56,549 nucleotides of DNA from a virus. The notes under the pieces were generated by a model. The model was given only the letters and a program-made list of their open reading frames with translations, was not told the origin of the DNA and ran no database searches. The translations under genes were made by a program, and so were the position numbers. Numbering within the stretch: position 1 is the stretch's first letter; each line of letters opens with the position of its first letter. Of this stretch, positions 18,201-29,300 are shown piece after piece. Location of the stretch: the IMG/VR virus record IMGVR_UViG_3300032265_000524, positions 1 to 56,549 of that record; one strand, written 5' to 3'.

Positions 18201-20282
18201 GATATTACCAGCGTATACTTTATTGAACCAAGGTTAACATACAGTCTTCCTGCATTCAGTCAACAAGTAGGTAACGCTGTGGTATTAGCTTCTGGAACAT
18301 ATTCCGGTATTGCCTATAGCAACTACATGTGGATGGCCATTGCTAATGCTGGTAATAGTGTTAGCGTAACTACAGACGGAACAACATGGACATCTCAAAT
18401 ATTACCAATTGCAGGCACTTGGTCTAGTATTGCAGGCGGTAATAAAACTTGGGTTATTTTACAAACCGGTTCACAACAGGCGTTATATTCAAACAATAAT
18501 GGAGCAGTCTTTCAAATATCAAATCTTCCATCATTGAATACTTGGTCGTCTGTACAGTACGGTAACAACTTTTATGTAGCACTAGCCGCTGGTACAAATG
18601 CAAGTGCATGGTCAAAAGACTACGGACAATCATGGTCTGGGATATCATTACCACAGACCGGGGCATGGTCTAACATTGCCTACGGCGCAGGTACGTTTGT
18701 TACGCTAGCACAATCATCGACTACATACGGTTATATTGCAACTCAAGGTACATCAACAATTACAGGTTGGTCTATTGGTACATTACCAATTGGTAACAAC
18801 TGGACAAGTATCTGTTACGGCGGCGGTAAATTTGTAGCAATTTCAAATCCAGCAGGATCGCCAATATACAGCTTTGATGGTATTACATGGAATATAAGTC
18901 CGTTTAGTTTCTCAGCTGATAAAATTACATATGGCCAAGGAGTGTTTGTGGCAGTAAGTGCATCAACAGGTGCAGCATATACCAGTGAAGACGGTATCAT
19001 CTGGACTACACAGACTATAGCGGCTAGCGGGTATCAAGGATTAGCATTTGGATATACTGCGTCAACTGCGGCATCACCATATAATGGTGTATTTGTAAGT
19101 ATTTCTGGTGATGCTAGTTCATCATCACAAATATTTGCAGGATGTCGTGCTAAAGGTCGAGGTGTTATATTCTCGGGAGTCATGTCAAGCGTCAATATGT
19201 TTGAACCTGGTTCAAACTATGCTGCTGGTACTGGCGCAGGCAGTGCATCTTTAACAATATTTGACCCTAACGTTACAATATTATCGGCACCTGTTCCAAG
19301 ATTAGGTAGTATGACATTATCAGGGCCGACATTTGCTAATAGAGGTTTAGGTTATAATACTAACACTACAACAATTTACATTAACGGTTCAGGATATGCT
19401 GATAACTATCAGACAGGTCTTAACTTATATGTTAGCAACTTGTCATTAGCAGTTAGACCAGGTGATGATTTAACAATTACTGGCGATCCAAACATTTATA
19501 AAGTAACAAGCTGTTTAATTTTAAATGGTACGGTGGCACCAAATATCACAGCATTACTAACCGTGAGCCCGGGAATACTAACATCATTAGCAACTGCTAA
19601 TGGTACCAACTTTATTATCAGAGAGAAATATAGTCAGTGTCGTATGACCAACCATGATTTCCTAAATATTGGATATGGAGATCAATACCAGTCTAACTAC
19701 CCAGGAGTACCGTTATCAACGAGCCTAGGCGTTACTGGAGTTGCAGCTGGAAATCAAACAGTTGAAATCAACTACGGACGTATCTTCTTTTCGTCCACTG
19801 ACCAAGACGGTAACTTCAAAGTTGGTAATTTGTTTGCTGTTCAACAGGCAACTGGTACTGTTACGATTAGTGCATCACAGTTTAATCTAAGCGGATTGAC
19901 AAAATTGACACTACAAGGTGTTGCAATTGGTTCAAGTCAGATCGTTATTACACAATTTAGTACAGATGCAACATTCGTAGCTAACTCAGATGCGATTGTT
20001 CCTACACAAAAGGCTATTAGAAGCTATCTAAGTGCTCGTTTGAGTCAGGGTGGTTCTAACACAAGTACTGGACAAGTTACATCAGGTGACGTAATTATTG
20101 GTGGACCTAATGTAATTGATAACAGTATTAGACAAATATCAGGACCAAAAGCAAACTTAGCAAGCATTAAGTTCCAATCTAAAGCTAATTTCAACGGTAA
20201 CAACGGATTTGGTCAACTAGACGGAAACGCATTTGCGTTTGATTTCTTCATTAAGAACGGTTCTCAACGAGGCAGTTTCTAA
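12297..20282 (+). CDS. Giant modular virion protein (2,661 aa) with CBM-like repeats, predicted beta-helix and seven-bladed propeller
   Basis: Residues 1-432 carry seven CBM5/12-like units (W, then Y..GDVV.Y.G..Y.C...H), the sixth and seventh separated by a module. A pectate-lyase-like start (VFYVATTGIDNYV...TPFKTIKYAC) opens a probable beta-helix, with one helical unit centred on R597 and a conserved core from about 938 (RNATGLRNMTFVG to NGNSSYGVYGAIAEGYD). At least five YY modules run in tandem near 1535-1955. Residues about 1996-2285 are seven propeller-like blades (W-x-x-V/I-x-YG-x-G-x-FVA-...-S-x-DG-x-x-W). The C-terminus holds STDQDGNFKVGNLFAVQQAT and VPTQKAIRSYL, typical of large T4-like virion proteins. 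It is the collinear paralogue of the next gene. No lyase catalytic residues can be assigned with confidence; a host-surface-binding appendage is the likeliest role. Confidence 0.8.
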   Translation: MPEFRISSLRYSYKGAWQASTSYTTDNIVTYQGNTYVCQAVHTSTSSFNTDLNTVVVISGLNYNIWLLLVPGHIWQKNWTPSTYYFTNNIVLYHGALYTCTTQHTSTSSFDVTKFSILATLANWNNVWTTGTIYAIGDVVKYGGIVYSCATAHTSAATAVLGLEANIANWIVVDNGIQYTGAWTASRRYKANDLVKLNADVYICSTYHTSTSTFDPTKFTLYLPGEQYSNTWDAAVVYQPGDVVKYGGYDYVGVTNNNTNNVPSTDATDWTLLTQGYEFMNDWSSSVNYKVGDVVRRSGQLVVATVDHSGQDPVAYGVTTTYTASGSSGTTLKVAVTTGITPGMYIQGVGFNAGQTVLRVVSFGTLLISAAPNATPVDGQTISFQGINPLFWSVSVPGTAWKNRWAVGTSYAIGDIAVWQNATYRCTRSHAALSGNRPDLDTTNTYWVTLVLHARHNAGNTTGDLTYADYNAQQQIVNVALPIGPEGQELRASVQADGSIVPKWNQINQSTNVFYVATTGIDNYVTNGTTQDTPFKTIKYACDFIGKGAFNRNATSLLTLNKEWIAQEVYNFMVYQSANNIYPFTSSYITDPVKTPRDIRLIVDAVINDLGRGGNSQSIAAAKSYFNQENQDLWYNTAVGLDSTYYIPALNYLKTLLDSAVNQSAPASNYQTLNGVSQKVNQTVGQTNSEAGAVATVDTLVGYVITAITNATGNNLPVPNTGLSCTVFVKTGTYPETLPIVVPETCAIVGDELRGTVVQPKLIINTTISASASGTNKFTAASTAGMYDRCPVQFVTSNPDTPLNIVPFEIVATAFTGFVTGTTLTVTEVTKGTLQSGFTLVAPGLVIGTKLTGQLSSTETANAPNGKGTYSLSGDMQNLAQTVFTGGTMTAGQTYYVIGATLTSTTFQVSATPGGAAVQLVGGTGLMQVFGGDAIQDMFRMRNATGLRNMTFVGKLGTLTAANTFGTQRPTGGSYVALDPGTGPNDTNAWIIRRSPYIQNVTTFGIGCTGFKIDGSLHNGGNKSMVSNDFTQIIQDGIGVWCIGTGALTECISVFSYYSYCAYYAEAGGKIRAANGNSSYGVYGAIAEGYDTTESPITGKVYNRFFGATATVQSAFGANANLLSITYQNSGQQYTQATTNLIKYSGNYLGQFSSQQWKDTNDIPTLSSPKLLLQINQTSPDGNVNAWTASSFDSSIGIAQTVTIPTTGGSYAAVGVVNIASSGVGALFNVSVSATAFTVTLNFAGAPNAGYSIGDTFKILGSSVGGLDNVHDIIITVSTLTASASSIATFTYGGAVPSGAAMNYVLSQYIYQGTSPTVNLTATFGSSYVSGITYNFAANTVTPFSTGGGFTPITYGVVNQNNGWFRIWFAAYDPSAAQTTLKFTIYPSAVNSQTTKLYGSQLERNTTSLGFYLTTNDNTFTAFADYIITGAGNSVQTVGEELRTNGVFQTRQTDPGTGVGGQGYLTASNDAQAGTVQYVTLSQADSNQPTNYVGMRVFINSGTGAGQYGYISNYNVTTKNAYVLKESFTNLQVTATSSLNNYLTLAAGSSLGQLYVGQPIQFIPTYYTTTVTASSQTTIAITSSQGGSGGGSGQPNCFYTSNTAQLTVGMPVQFTGNTFGGVITNYQYYVSAIVDSNNFQVAVTLALVPISLSTVASGSMGMAIPGGTNYLTATSTANMTPCMPVQFTGSTLGGGNITNGTIYYVQDVIDSTTFSIANALTVISVSTTDQPSGLLTTASTTNLLALTPIIFTGTVIGGLVSGQKYYISVISSNGTQFSLCSSLRITTATATNGTNSRISVASTAGMVVGNPIRFIGNTFGGITATQVYYVAGVFTGAITIATTPGGGAFPVQNGAGALIVNTSGTAVTLTANTGGAMIGTTTSAKIALSYTTGAMNTIYSTSLFGGVIAGQTYYILNIVPGTPNNIQISTTPSGGALPVNLNAGTGNMQFGWVGWDHVNPGTPAVASLDITSVYFIEPRLTYSLPAFSQQVGNAVVLASGTYSGIAYSNYMWMAIANAGNSVSVTTDGTTWTSQILPIAGTWSSIAGGNKTWVILQTGSQQALYSNNNGAVFQISNLPSLNTWSSVQYGNNFYVALAAGTNASAWSKDYGQSWSGISLPQTGAWSNIAYGAGTFVTLAQSSTTYGYIATQGTSTITGWSIGTLPIGNNWTSICYGGGKFVAISNPAGSPIYSFDGITWNISPFSFSADKITYGQGVFVAVSASTGAAYTSEDGIIWTTQTIAASGYQGLAFGYTASTAASPYNGVFVSISGDASSSSQIFAGCRAKGRGVIFSGVMSSVNMFEPGSNYAAGTGAGSASLTIFDPNVTILSAPVPRLGSMTLSGPTFANRGLGYNTNTTTIYINGSGYADNYQTGLNLYVSNLSLAVRPGDDLTITGDPNIYKVTSCLILNGTVAPNITALLTVSPGILTSLATANGTNFIIREKYSQCRMTNHDFLNIGYGDQYQSNYPGVPLSTSLGVTGVAAGNQTVEINYGRIFFSSTDQDGNFKVGNLFAVQQATGTVTISASQFNLSGLTKLTLQGVAIGSSQIVITQFSTDATFVANSDAIVPTQKAIRSYLSARLSQGGSNTSTGQVTSGDVIIGGPNVIDNSIRQISGPKANLASIKFQSKANFNGNNGFGQLDGNAFAFDFFIKNGSQRGSF
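16890..18150 (+). repeat. Tandem YY modules in the 2,661-aa protein
   Basis: Five consecutive copies contain the core YYVSAIV, YYVQDVI, YYISVIS, YYVAGVF and YYILNIV, each preceded by a GxPxxFxG strand and followed by a GG or equivalent turn. The paralogous gene has a single copy at the corresponding site, just before the WDHV segment and the propeller. Confidence 0.7.
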
Positions 20283-20308
20283 GTGGAAAAAGCAAAAACC
20301 AAGCAGAG

Positions 20309-20316
20309 CATAAATA
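20309..20316 (+). promoter_or_regulatory. Putative late promoter box CATAAATA
   Basis: A 7/8 match to the T4 late box in the 58-base gap between the two giant genes, ending 24 bases before the ATG. The same 8-mer precedes 37787 and the tail sheath gene. Confidence 0.6.
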
Positions 20317-20340
20317 TAATATCAAGAGGAATGTAATAAA

Positions 20341-23300
20341 ATGGCTGAATTTTATTTAGGTAGAATTAAATTTGTATACCAAGGTAACTGGACAACAGGT
20401 ACATCATACGTAGTTGACGACGTAGTCACTGTAAGCGGAAAAACATACATCTGCGTAGTGAGTCACCAAGCATCTACACTGTTTGTAACTGATCTTAACT
20501 TTGCACCTTCAAAGTGGAGTTTAGTATCAGATGGCCAAAGTTGGAAAAATACTTGGACAACATCAACATACTATAATGCAGGCGACTTAGTAAAGTATTA
20601 TGGTATAGTCTACCAATGTAATGCAGCACACTTCTCTAGCCCATCGGCAAGTGCTTCATCGGTTGCTGTAACATCAGCTAGTGGTGTCAACGGTTTAGCT
20701 ACCCTAACATTTAGCGCACAGTCAAGTGCTCCGTTTGCAGTTGGACAAACTATTACAGTTACCGGCATGCAGCCAAGCGGTTATAATGCTACAGCAGTTG
20801 TTACATCGTGCTCAACAACACAAGTTTCATATGCAAATAGCACAACAGGTGCTGCTACAGTTAACGGTTATGTAAATGCAGTTGGCGGTCTAGAATCTAA
20901 TCAAGCTAATTGGGACACATTTGCAAATGCATTCAACTGGAGAAACAGTTGGGCTGTATCAACATACTATCATGTGGGCGATATTGTTAGTTACGGTGGT
21001 TATGTTTACTACTGTACTACTTCACATAATTCAGCAGCTACAACAACACTAGGTCTTGAAAATAATTCCTCAAATTGGCAAGTGTTTAATGCCGGTATTA
21101 CCTATCTAGGTGCATGGAGTTCAGGTGTACGCTATCGCACAAATGACATTGTTAAACAAGGTGCAGATCTATGGATTTGCGTAAGCCCACACACATCTGG
21201 TGTAGCAATTGATGCCACTGGTACATACTTCCAAACATTCTTAAATGGCCTTGAATTTTTAAATTCGTGGACAAATTCAACTGCATATATCGCAGGTGAT
21301 ATTGTTACCTATGGCGGTTATTCATATGTAGCAACACAAAACAATACTAATCAAATTCCAAGCACAGCTACTTCTTATTGGGTAGTGTACACAACAGGAT
21401 TTAACTTTGTAGGTGATTGGAATAATTCAACATCATACAAAACTGGTAACGTTGTAAGACAATCCGGTTATACATATCTAGCTACTACCGATAGTGCTCC
21501 TATTACACAAACTGTAACGGCAGCTAATACATCAAGTAATAATGCATTTACAGTAACATCTACAACTGGTATCGTGCCAGGTATGAGTGTTAACTTTAGC
21601 TATACACCAGTAAGTGTTACAGCAACAGCAACAACAGCAACAGGTAGCTACATTCTGTTAAGTTCAACAGCCGGCCTGGCAACTGGCATGCCTGTTACAT
21701 TTAGTGGTAGCGGTCTAGTAGGTTCTGGTATCACTAACGGTCAACTGTACTATATTACAGCAATCGCTGGCGCACAAATTGTTGTTAGCTTAAACTTCCA
21801 AGGTTCTCCAATTACATTAACAAGTACAAGTTCAGGTACACGTACTGGTACTGCTGGCGGATATCAAGGCGGCGTATTAGGTACAGCTACATATTATGTA
21901 CAAAGTGTTCCAAGTTCAACAACATTTACTGTTGCTACAACACAAACAGGAACAGCATTAGCCCTGGTAGCTGCTTCTGGCATTATGACTGCTACCGTAG
22001 CAGTACAACCACCAAATGCTTCATACTGGGCAAGATTAAATAACGGTTTCCAATGGACTAACTATCCACAGACATTTGCAGCACCAACAGTTACAACAGT
22101 AACCGGTTCAGGCAGTTCTGCAACATTTTCAGTTATTGCATCAGGAACGGTTTATACAGTTACACTAACTGGCGGCGGCAGCGGATATGCAACAGGTAAT
22201 GTACTTAAGATTGCAGGTACACAAGTTGGCGGACTTAGCCCAGCTAATGATATCTTAATTACAGTTGGTACAACAACTGGTGTTATTACAGCAGGTAACT
22301 TTACATTCACTGGTTTTTCATCAACATGGCAAGCCGGTCAGTCATACAGCCTAGGTGATGTTACATTCTGGGGTGCTAGCAGTTATACTTGTGTACAGTC
22401 ACATGTATCTGCAACAGCTAATCGCCCAGATAGCGATACAACAGCAACATTTTGGAATCTACTTGCTTCAGGTGCTGAGGTTGCAACGCTAACCACACAG
22501 GGCGATACATTCTACTACGGTCCTAACGGTCCTACAAGATTACCTATTGGTACTAACGGTCAAATACTGCGTACAACAAACGGTTATCCAACATGGTCAA
22601 CTTATGGCTTAATTAATAATTTAGTTTATGTTGGTCCTCTAGGTACAGATGCACCGGCTCCAGGATTTGGTCTAAGTATAGACACTCCATGGCAAACTAT
22701 TCGTTATGCTTGCCAACAAATTGAAGCTGGATATCAAAACCCACAGGCTCAGATGCTATTGCAAATGAACAAACAGTTCATGATGCAAGAAGTTGCAAAC
22801 TATGTAACCTATACATACAAAGCATCAGTTACAGGTACAAGCACAGGAGCATTCCTAACATCTAACACTGCTGGTTTAACACTAGGTCAGCCAATTAGAT
22901 TTGCTGATGCACAAAGTTTCTTGGTAACAGGCGTTGCTGTGAGTACAACAACAACTTACTATGTAAAAGCAATTACAAATAATACTAGCTTTACAGTTTC
23001 ATTAACACTTAACGGTGCTGCTCTAAACGCAACTGGTACTGGTACTACAACAGTTAGTTATTATACATCACTAACAAGTGAAATAGCACGTGATGCTGGT
23101 ATTGTTATTGATGCATTTATATTTGATCTAGGCCATGGTGGTACAACTAAGACCACTGCCGCAGCTCTAGCATACTTTACTACTGCCGGTAACTCATTTA
23201 TTAATACAGCAGTACAGGCTCAAGCTAATGTGTTCATTGGCGCACAAAATTATCTAGCAACATTAGTTAGTCTTGTACTAGCCAACACAGCTCCAGGCAG

Positions 23301-26300
23301 TAATTATCAAACATTGAACAGCATTTCAGTAGGTAATCGCGCGATCCAGCAGATCAATGCCAACTATACAGCTGAAGCCAATACAACATCACAGGTACAA
23401 GGTTATATCTCAATTATTACTACAGGCCTAGCAGCCGGTGCTTCTACTGCTATTCCTACAGTGATTAATCCGCAGACAACTATCAGCATTAAGACTGGTA
23501 CATTTAACGAAGTATTACCAGTTAACGTGCCAAGTTTCACAGCATTAGTTGGAGACGAACTACGTTCGACTGTAGTTCAACCAATGGCTGCTGATCCTCA
23601 GTTAGCTACAGTTATTCCTAAGAATTCTGCAGCACTAACACGTATCCAATCATTAATACCAAACTTGATGAGTAATACAACAATTACTCCAACATCTGGT
23701 AACACAACTAGTCAAGTAACTTCACTACCGGCCGCAAGTGCAGGTAGCACAACAGCTATCACAAACTTAAAGGCAGCATACAACACATTGTATGATATTG
23801 TAGCAAGTGGTACTAGCAATACTCCGGTAACTATAATGCCAAGCCCAACAGGTTGGGCTGCTGGGTCATTAACCAACATTGCTTATGCATGTTCAGGTAA
23901 TGCTACTGGTTCAACAGCTGGTTATGCCAACGGTGTTGCACAAATTAAACAAAACTACGCATTCTTAGTTGGTGAGACATTAGGTTGGTTACAAACCACA
24001 TACCCATCAATTTGGTCAGCAGAAGGTCCAACAAATACAGTTAGTGGATATAGAGATATTTCACACATTTTAGATTCTATCGTTTACGATATGACCTATG
24101 GTGGTAATTCAATGAGCGAAAGAGCTGGTAGTTCTTATTACTCATTCTATGCTCTAAATATTCTTGCTAGCGAAAAAGCACCGTTCATTCAAGCAATTCA
24201 ACGTTTACAAACAGTTATTGCTAGTGTTATAACAACAACTTCAGTATCACCTACAAACACTACAGTTGCACAAGTAACTAGTGGTAGTGCAGGTAGTACT
24301 AATGCAGCAACTTACGCTCAAGCATTATTAACTATGGTAATTGATTGGATCAGCAATGGTTCAGCAGATGCAGTAGTAATGCCTTACACTGGTTGGATTA
24401 GCTCTGACCTACAAGCAGCGGTTGCCGCAGTTAACGCACAAATCGCAAACAACAATATCCAATTAGATACACTAGGTTGGGTAACAAAGTATTATCAAAA
24501 TGTACCATTAAGTCAATCACTTACACAACGTGATGCTGGCCTAACCGCAACATATCTAGCATACGACATGGCATTTGGTAGTAACTTTAATGCTATCCAA
24601 TGCGGTCGTGCTTATTGCCGTACTAACACTAGCGATATTGCTCTACGCACTACTGCTGAGTTAGCACCAACACTTGGCGCAATCAACTTCCAATACTACA
24701 AAGTTAAACAGATTGCTGCATCAGGTGCAACAGCACAGATTCAAACAACTATCGATGACATCAATGCATTCTTAGTTGGCGGTGTTGCTCCTCCAGTAAT
24801 TACATGGCCACAACCTGCATTACCTTCTGGTATTACATATCCAGCAGTTGCAGGCTCAAATGTAACAGGTACTGGTACTAGTGCAACATTTAACATTACA
24901 CGTTACAATAACGGTAATGGTACAATTACAACTACTAATGGTACTATTGTAAATGCAGGCGGTAGTGGTTACTCAGTTGGTAATACAATTAAGATTCTTG
25001 GTACACAAATTGGTGGTGCATCACCAAGCAACGATCTAGTATTACGAGTTTCGCAAGCTAATGCTGGCGCAATCGTAGCAGTAACAGAATCAACAGTACA
25101 TGGTGCATTAAGATTATTAGAATCTAACCGTGCATTTATTCTAGCTGAAATTATTGCTTACATTAATGCTAACTATTCAAGCATTACAACAGATCCTAAC
25201 TACACAGTTGCAAAAACACAACGTGACATGGGTTATGTTTTAGACGCTATCCACTACGATTTACTATACGGTGGTAACTGGCAATCACAAGATGCTGGTA
25301 TGGCCTACTACTCAGCATTGTACGGCTCACAAATTACCAGTGGGTTTGGTACAGCATTTGTAGCAACTCTTGGATATGCAAGTACTATTGCACAAAGCAT
25401 TATTACAAACACCGCAGTTGGCAGCCCGTTGCAAGTTACAGTATCACAAGTACTAGCAGGTGCTACACAAACAACTGGTAATTCAGGTATTGCTACAACA
25501 GCAGGTGCATTGTTTACAATCGTAACTAACATTGTTACTAGCGGTTTAACAAACGGCGTTCCAACAAAGACAGTTACAACTATTGCAGGTACTAATACAT
25601 TTACAACTAGTGCAGCGCACGGTCTAAGTATTGGTGACATTGTTATTCCACAAACAACAAGCAACGGTCTAGTATCAACTGTAATTGGTTCTGGTACACA
25701 ATATTTTGTTGCTAGCATACCAGCTAACAATCAATTTACATTATCAGCTAGTTACAATGGCACAACGCTAACATCATTTACAAACGGTACAGGATTAACT
25801 ATTGCTGTTCAAACTATTAATATGCCATACATTGCATGGACAGGTACAACTAATCTTGCAGCCTTCCAAGCAGTTAGTTCAGCTCTAGTAGCTAACTATC
25901 AATCACAAGTAGTAACATTTATTAATACAAACTACTCAGCATTGACATATAACTCAACCTACGCACAACGCGATACTGTTAAAGTTACTCGTGCTGCGAT
26001 GTATGATATGTTGTTAGGTAGTAATTTTGCAAGTATTACAGCAGGTCGTGCTTATAATAGAACACAAGATTATCTAGTTCAAGGCTATGAAAAAACAGCA
26101 ACTGTCGCTGCACTAAATTATCTAATAACATTAGTAGCAAGTACACTAAGCCCATATACCGCCCAAGCTACTTCAGCTACAGGCAGTATTAGTTTAATAA
26201 TTAACTATCTATCATCTGCTAGCAACACAGTAAAACCAGAAGTTAACGGTACTGTAACTTATAACAATAACGTTAATCTGATCAAAGGTGCTGAAATTTT

Positions 26301-29300
26301 ACGTGCTAACATTCCATTCTTAGCAAGTGAAGCAGTTGCTTACTATGCAGCCAACTATGGCGGTACAGTATCAACATTAGCAGCCAGCGGTAATTTAATT
26401 ACAACTAGTGGTAATCATAACTTAAATGTAAATGATCCAGTAAAATTCTCAGGAACAGCAGCCGGTGGTATTGCTATCAATACAATCTATTATGTTGCTA
26501 GTACTCCAAGTAATACAACATTTACAATCACAACTGTTGAGGGATACCTAAATACTAATACTGGTACAACATATCCAGTAGTAACACTTTCAAGTGTTGG
26601 CAGCCCAACATTAACAGTTGCCTACTATCACGATGCAACTCAAACTAGAAGTGATATATCATACTTCTTAAATGCAATCGTGTATGACTTACAATATACA
26701 GGTAACTATAGAAGCTTAAGAGCAGCACAAGTATTATACAACGCTGTAAACGGCTCACAATTAAGCAACATGTGGTTAGTACGTAATGGTTGCGGTGTAA
26801 GAAACATGACCTTAACTGGCCTAAACGGCACGTTAACAGTTGCAAACGCCTATGGAACAAAACGTCCAACAGCAGGTGCGTACACATCATTAGATCCAGG
26901 ATTTGGTCCTTATGACTCAAATGCTTGGGTGTCAAGCCGTTCTACTTATGTACAGAACGTTACTTTGTTTGGTAATGGTTGTACAGGTCTTAAGATCGAC
27001 GGAGCACTACACGCAGGCGGTAACCGTTCTATTGTTGCTAACGACTACACAACAATTATGTCCGACGGTATTGGTGCATGGTGTACAGGTAGCAACGCCT
27101 TGACAGAACTTGTTTCAGTATTCTGTTACTACAGTTACTCTGGTTACTTAGCAGAGCTAGGTGGTAAGATTCGTGCTACTAATGGTAACAGTTCATATGG
27201 TACATACGGTGTTATAGCTGAAGGTGTTGACTCATACGAAGTACCATTGTACGCTAACCTAAATAATCAAGCTAACGGTGCTTATATCACTAACGTTCTA
27301 ACAGACAGTGTAACTCAAGTTCTACGTATGGAATATGAAAACGCTGGTCAAAATTACTCTAACGTACAATACACTATCGGTGGTACAGGCTATAACACTG
27401 TAACAGTTGGTAATGAATTCCGTGACGGTGCAGTATTTGAATCACGTTTAATTGATCTTAATGACGGTAACGGTGTGGGTGGCGCAAACTATCTAGCACA
27501 GGCTAACATTGGTCAAGGCGGCAATACATATAGTATTACAATCGCAGGTACTGACTTACAATTAGCCACAGCATATATTGGTGAACGCATCGTTCTAACA
27601 GCAGGTTCCGGTGTTGGACAAAGTGCATTTATCGTTGCATTTAACAACGGTAGTAAAACAATGCTAGTAGCAAAAGAAGGATTTACAAGTTTAACTGTAA
27701 ACTCTGCAAGTGCAACAACTAATGCCTTTACACTAGCAAGTGGTAATACTAATACATTGTACGCAAATATGCCAATTTGGTTTACTGGTACAGCAATCGG
27801 TGGAGCAAATATCTCTGTAGCTAACCCAGCAACAACCCCAGGTAGTATTCCGTTCTATGTAATTGGTACATCATTAACTCTTAATGGTACAACTTTCCAA
27901 GTTGCGGCATCGAGCGGTAGTACAACTCCAGTGGTATTAAATAATGATTCAGGTACTATGACTGTAGTAGCTGCAGGTTGGGATCATGTAATTCCAGGTA
28001 AGGCAATTGCTTCTGCACTTGACTTAACTAGCCAATATATTATTGAACCAAGACTAACATATTCAGCTCCGGGATACACAGCAACAGCAAGAACATTACC
28101 AAGCTCGCAAGAGTGGACTGCGGTAACATACGCAGCAGGATACTATGTTGCAGTTTCAGGTACTCCATTGGGTTCAAATACAGCAGCTTATTCATCAGAC
28201 GGTAAAAACTGGTCATTAAGTGGTCAATTACCAACATCACAAAACTGGCAATCAGTCACCTACGGAGGCGGCCAAGGTGCAGTAGCAACAGCAGTTGTTG
28301 GTGGCTTAGGCGGTGTAGGTTGTATATTATCATGTACATTAGGTACAGGACTTGCTTCACAACAAGTTGCATCAGTAACAGTAGTTGCTGGCGGTACAGG
28401 CTATTTGACTGCTCCAAGTATTGTGTTTACAAGTGCTAGCGGCACAGGTGCTGTAGCAACATGTACAGTGTTAAATGGTGTAGTTCAAACTGTAACAGTT
28501 ACTTCACCAGGTAGTAGCTATGCTACAGTTCCTACTGTAGTAGCCGCAACAGACAGATTGACCAGTATCATTGTTAACCGTGCAGGTCAAGATTACTGTA
28601 TTGCTCCAAACGTCACAGTTTCAGGTGGTGGTTCAAGTAGTCAAGCCACAGCTCTTGCATCAGTAAGTAACAACGGTCTTTCAACAATTACATTGTTAAC
28701 TGTAGGTTCAGGATACACTAGTACACCTACTGTGACTATCACAGATACTAATGCTAAATTTATTGCAACAGCCAACGGTGTTATCAACACAGCATATCAA
28801 TCACCAACTAATTTATCTGGTACTTGGACATCAGGTGGATCATTACCAGCTACAAGTTTCGTAGCAGTAACCTACGGTACAATTAGTTCAACACCAACAT
28901 GGGTAGCAGTAGGTGGTACAAATTCAGCAGCAAGTTCATCAGATGGATTAAGCTGGATTAGTAAAGTTATTCCTACACTAGCGTTAGGTTCATACGTAAG
29001 CGTGGCATACGGTGCAGGTTATTTTGTAGCAATTTCAAACAGTACAGCAACAGCCTACTCATTAAATGGTAATACATGGACAGTAGGTGGTGCATTACCA
29101 AGCGCACAAAATTGGAATAGTGTAACATTTGGTAACGGACGTTTTGTAGCTGTTTCAGGTACAGGTACAGCAACTGCCTACAGTATTGACTTTGGTCTAA
29201 CATGGACATCATTTGGTGCAGGTCTTCCAAGTGTACAAAACTGGAAAGCTGTTACATACGGCCAAGGAACATTCTTGGCAATCAGTGATGACGTAACTGC

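Noticed and set aside
12297-20282. Calling the giant proteins enzymes (pectate lyase or sialidase)
   Set aside because: The beta-helix start and propeller blades resemble those folds, but no catalytic residue set could be traced, so only binding or structural roles are proposed.
25308-25730. Leftward open frames of 60-160 codons opposite the giant and other virion genes
   Set aside because: They mirror the Thr/Ser/Val-rich codons of the sense genes, lack ribosome-binding sites and show no motifs.
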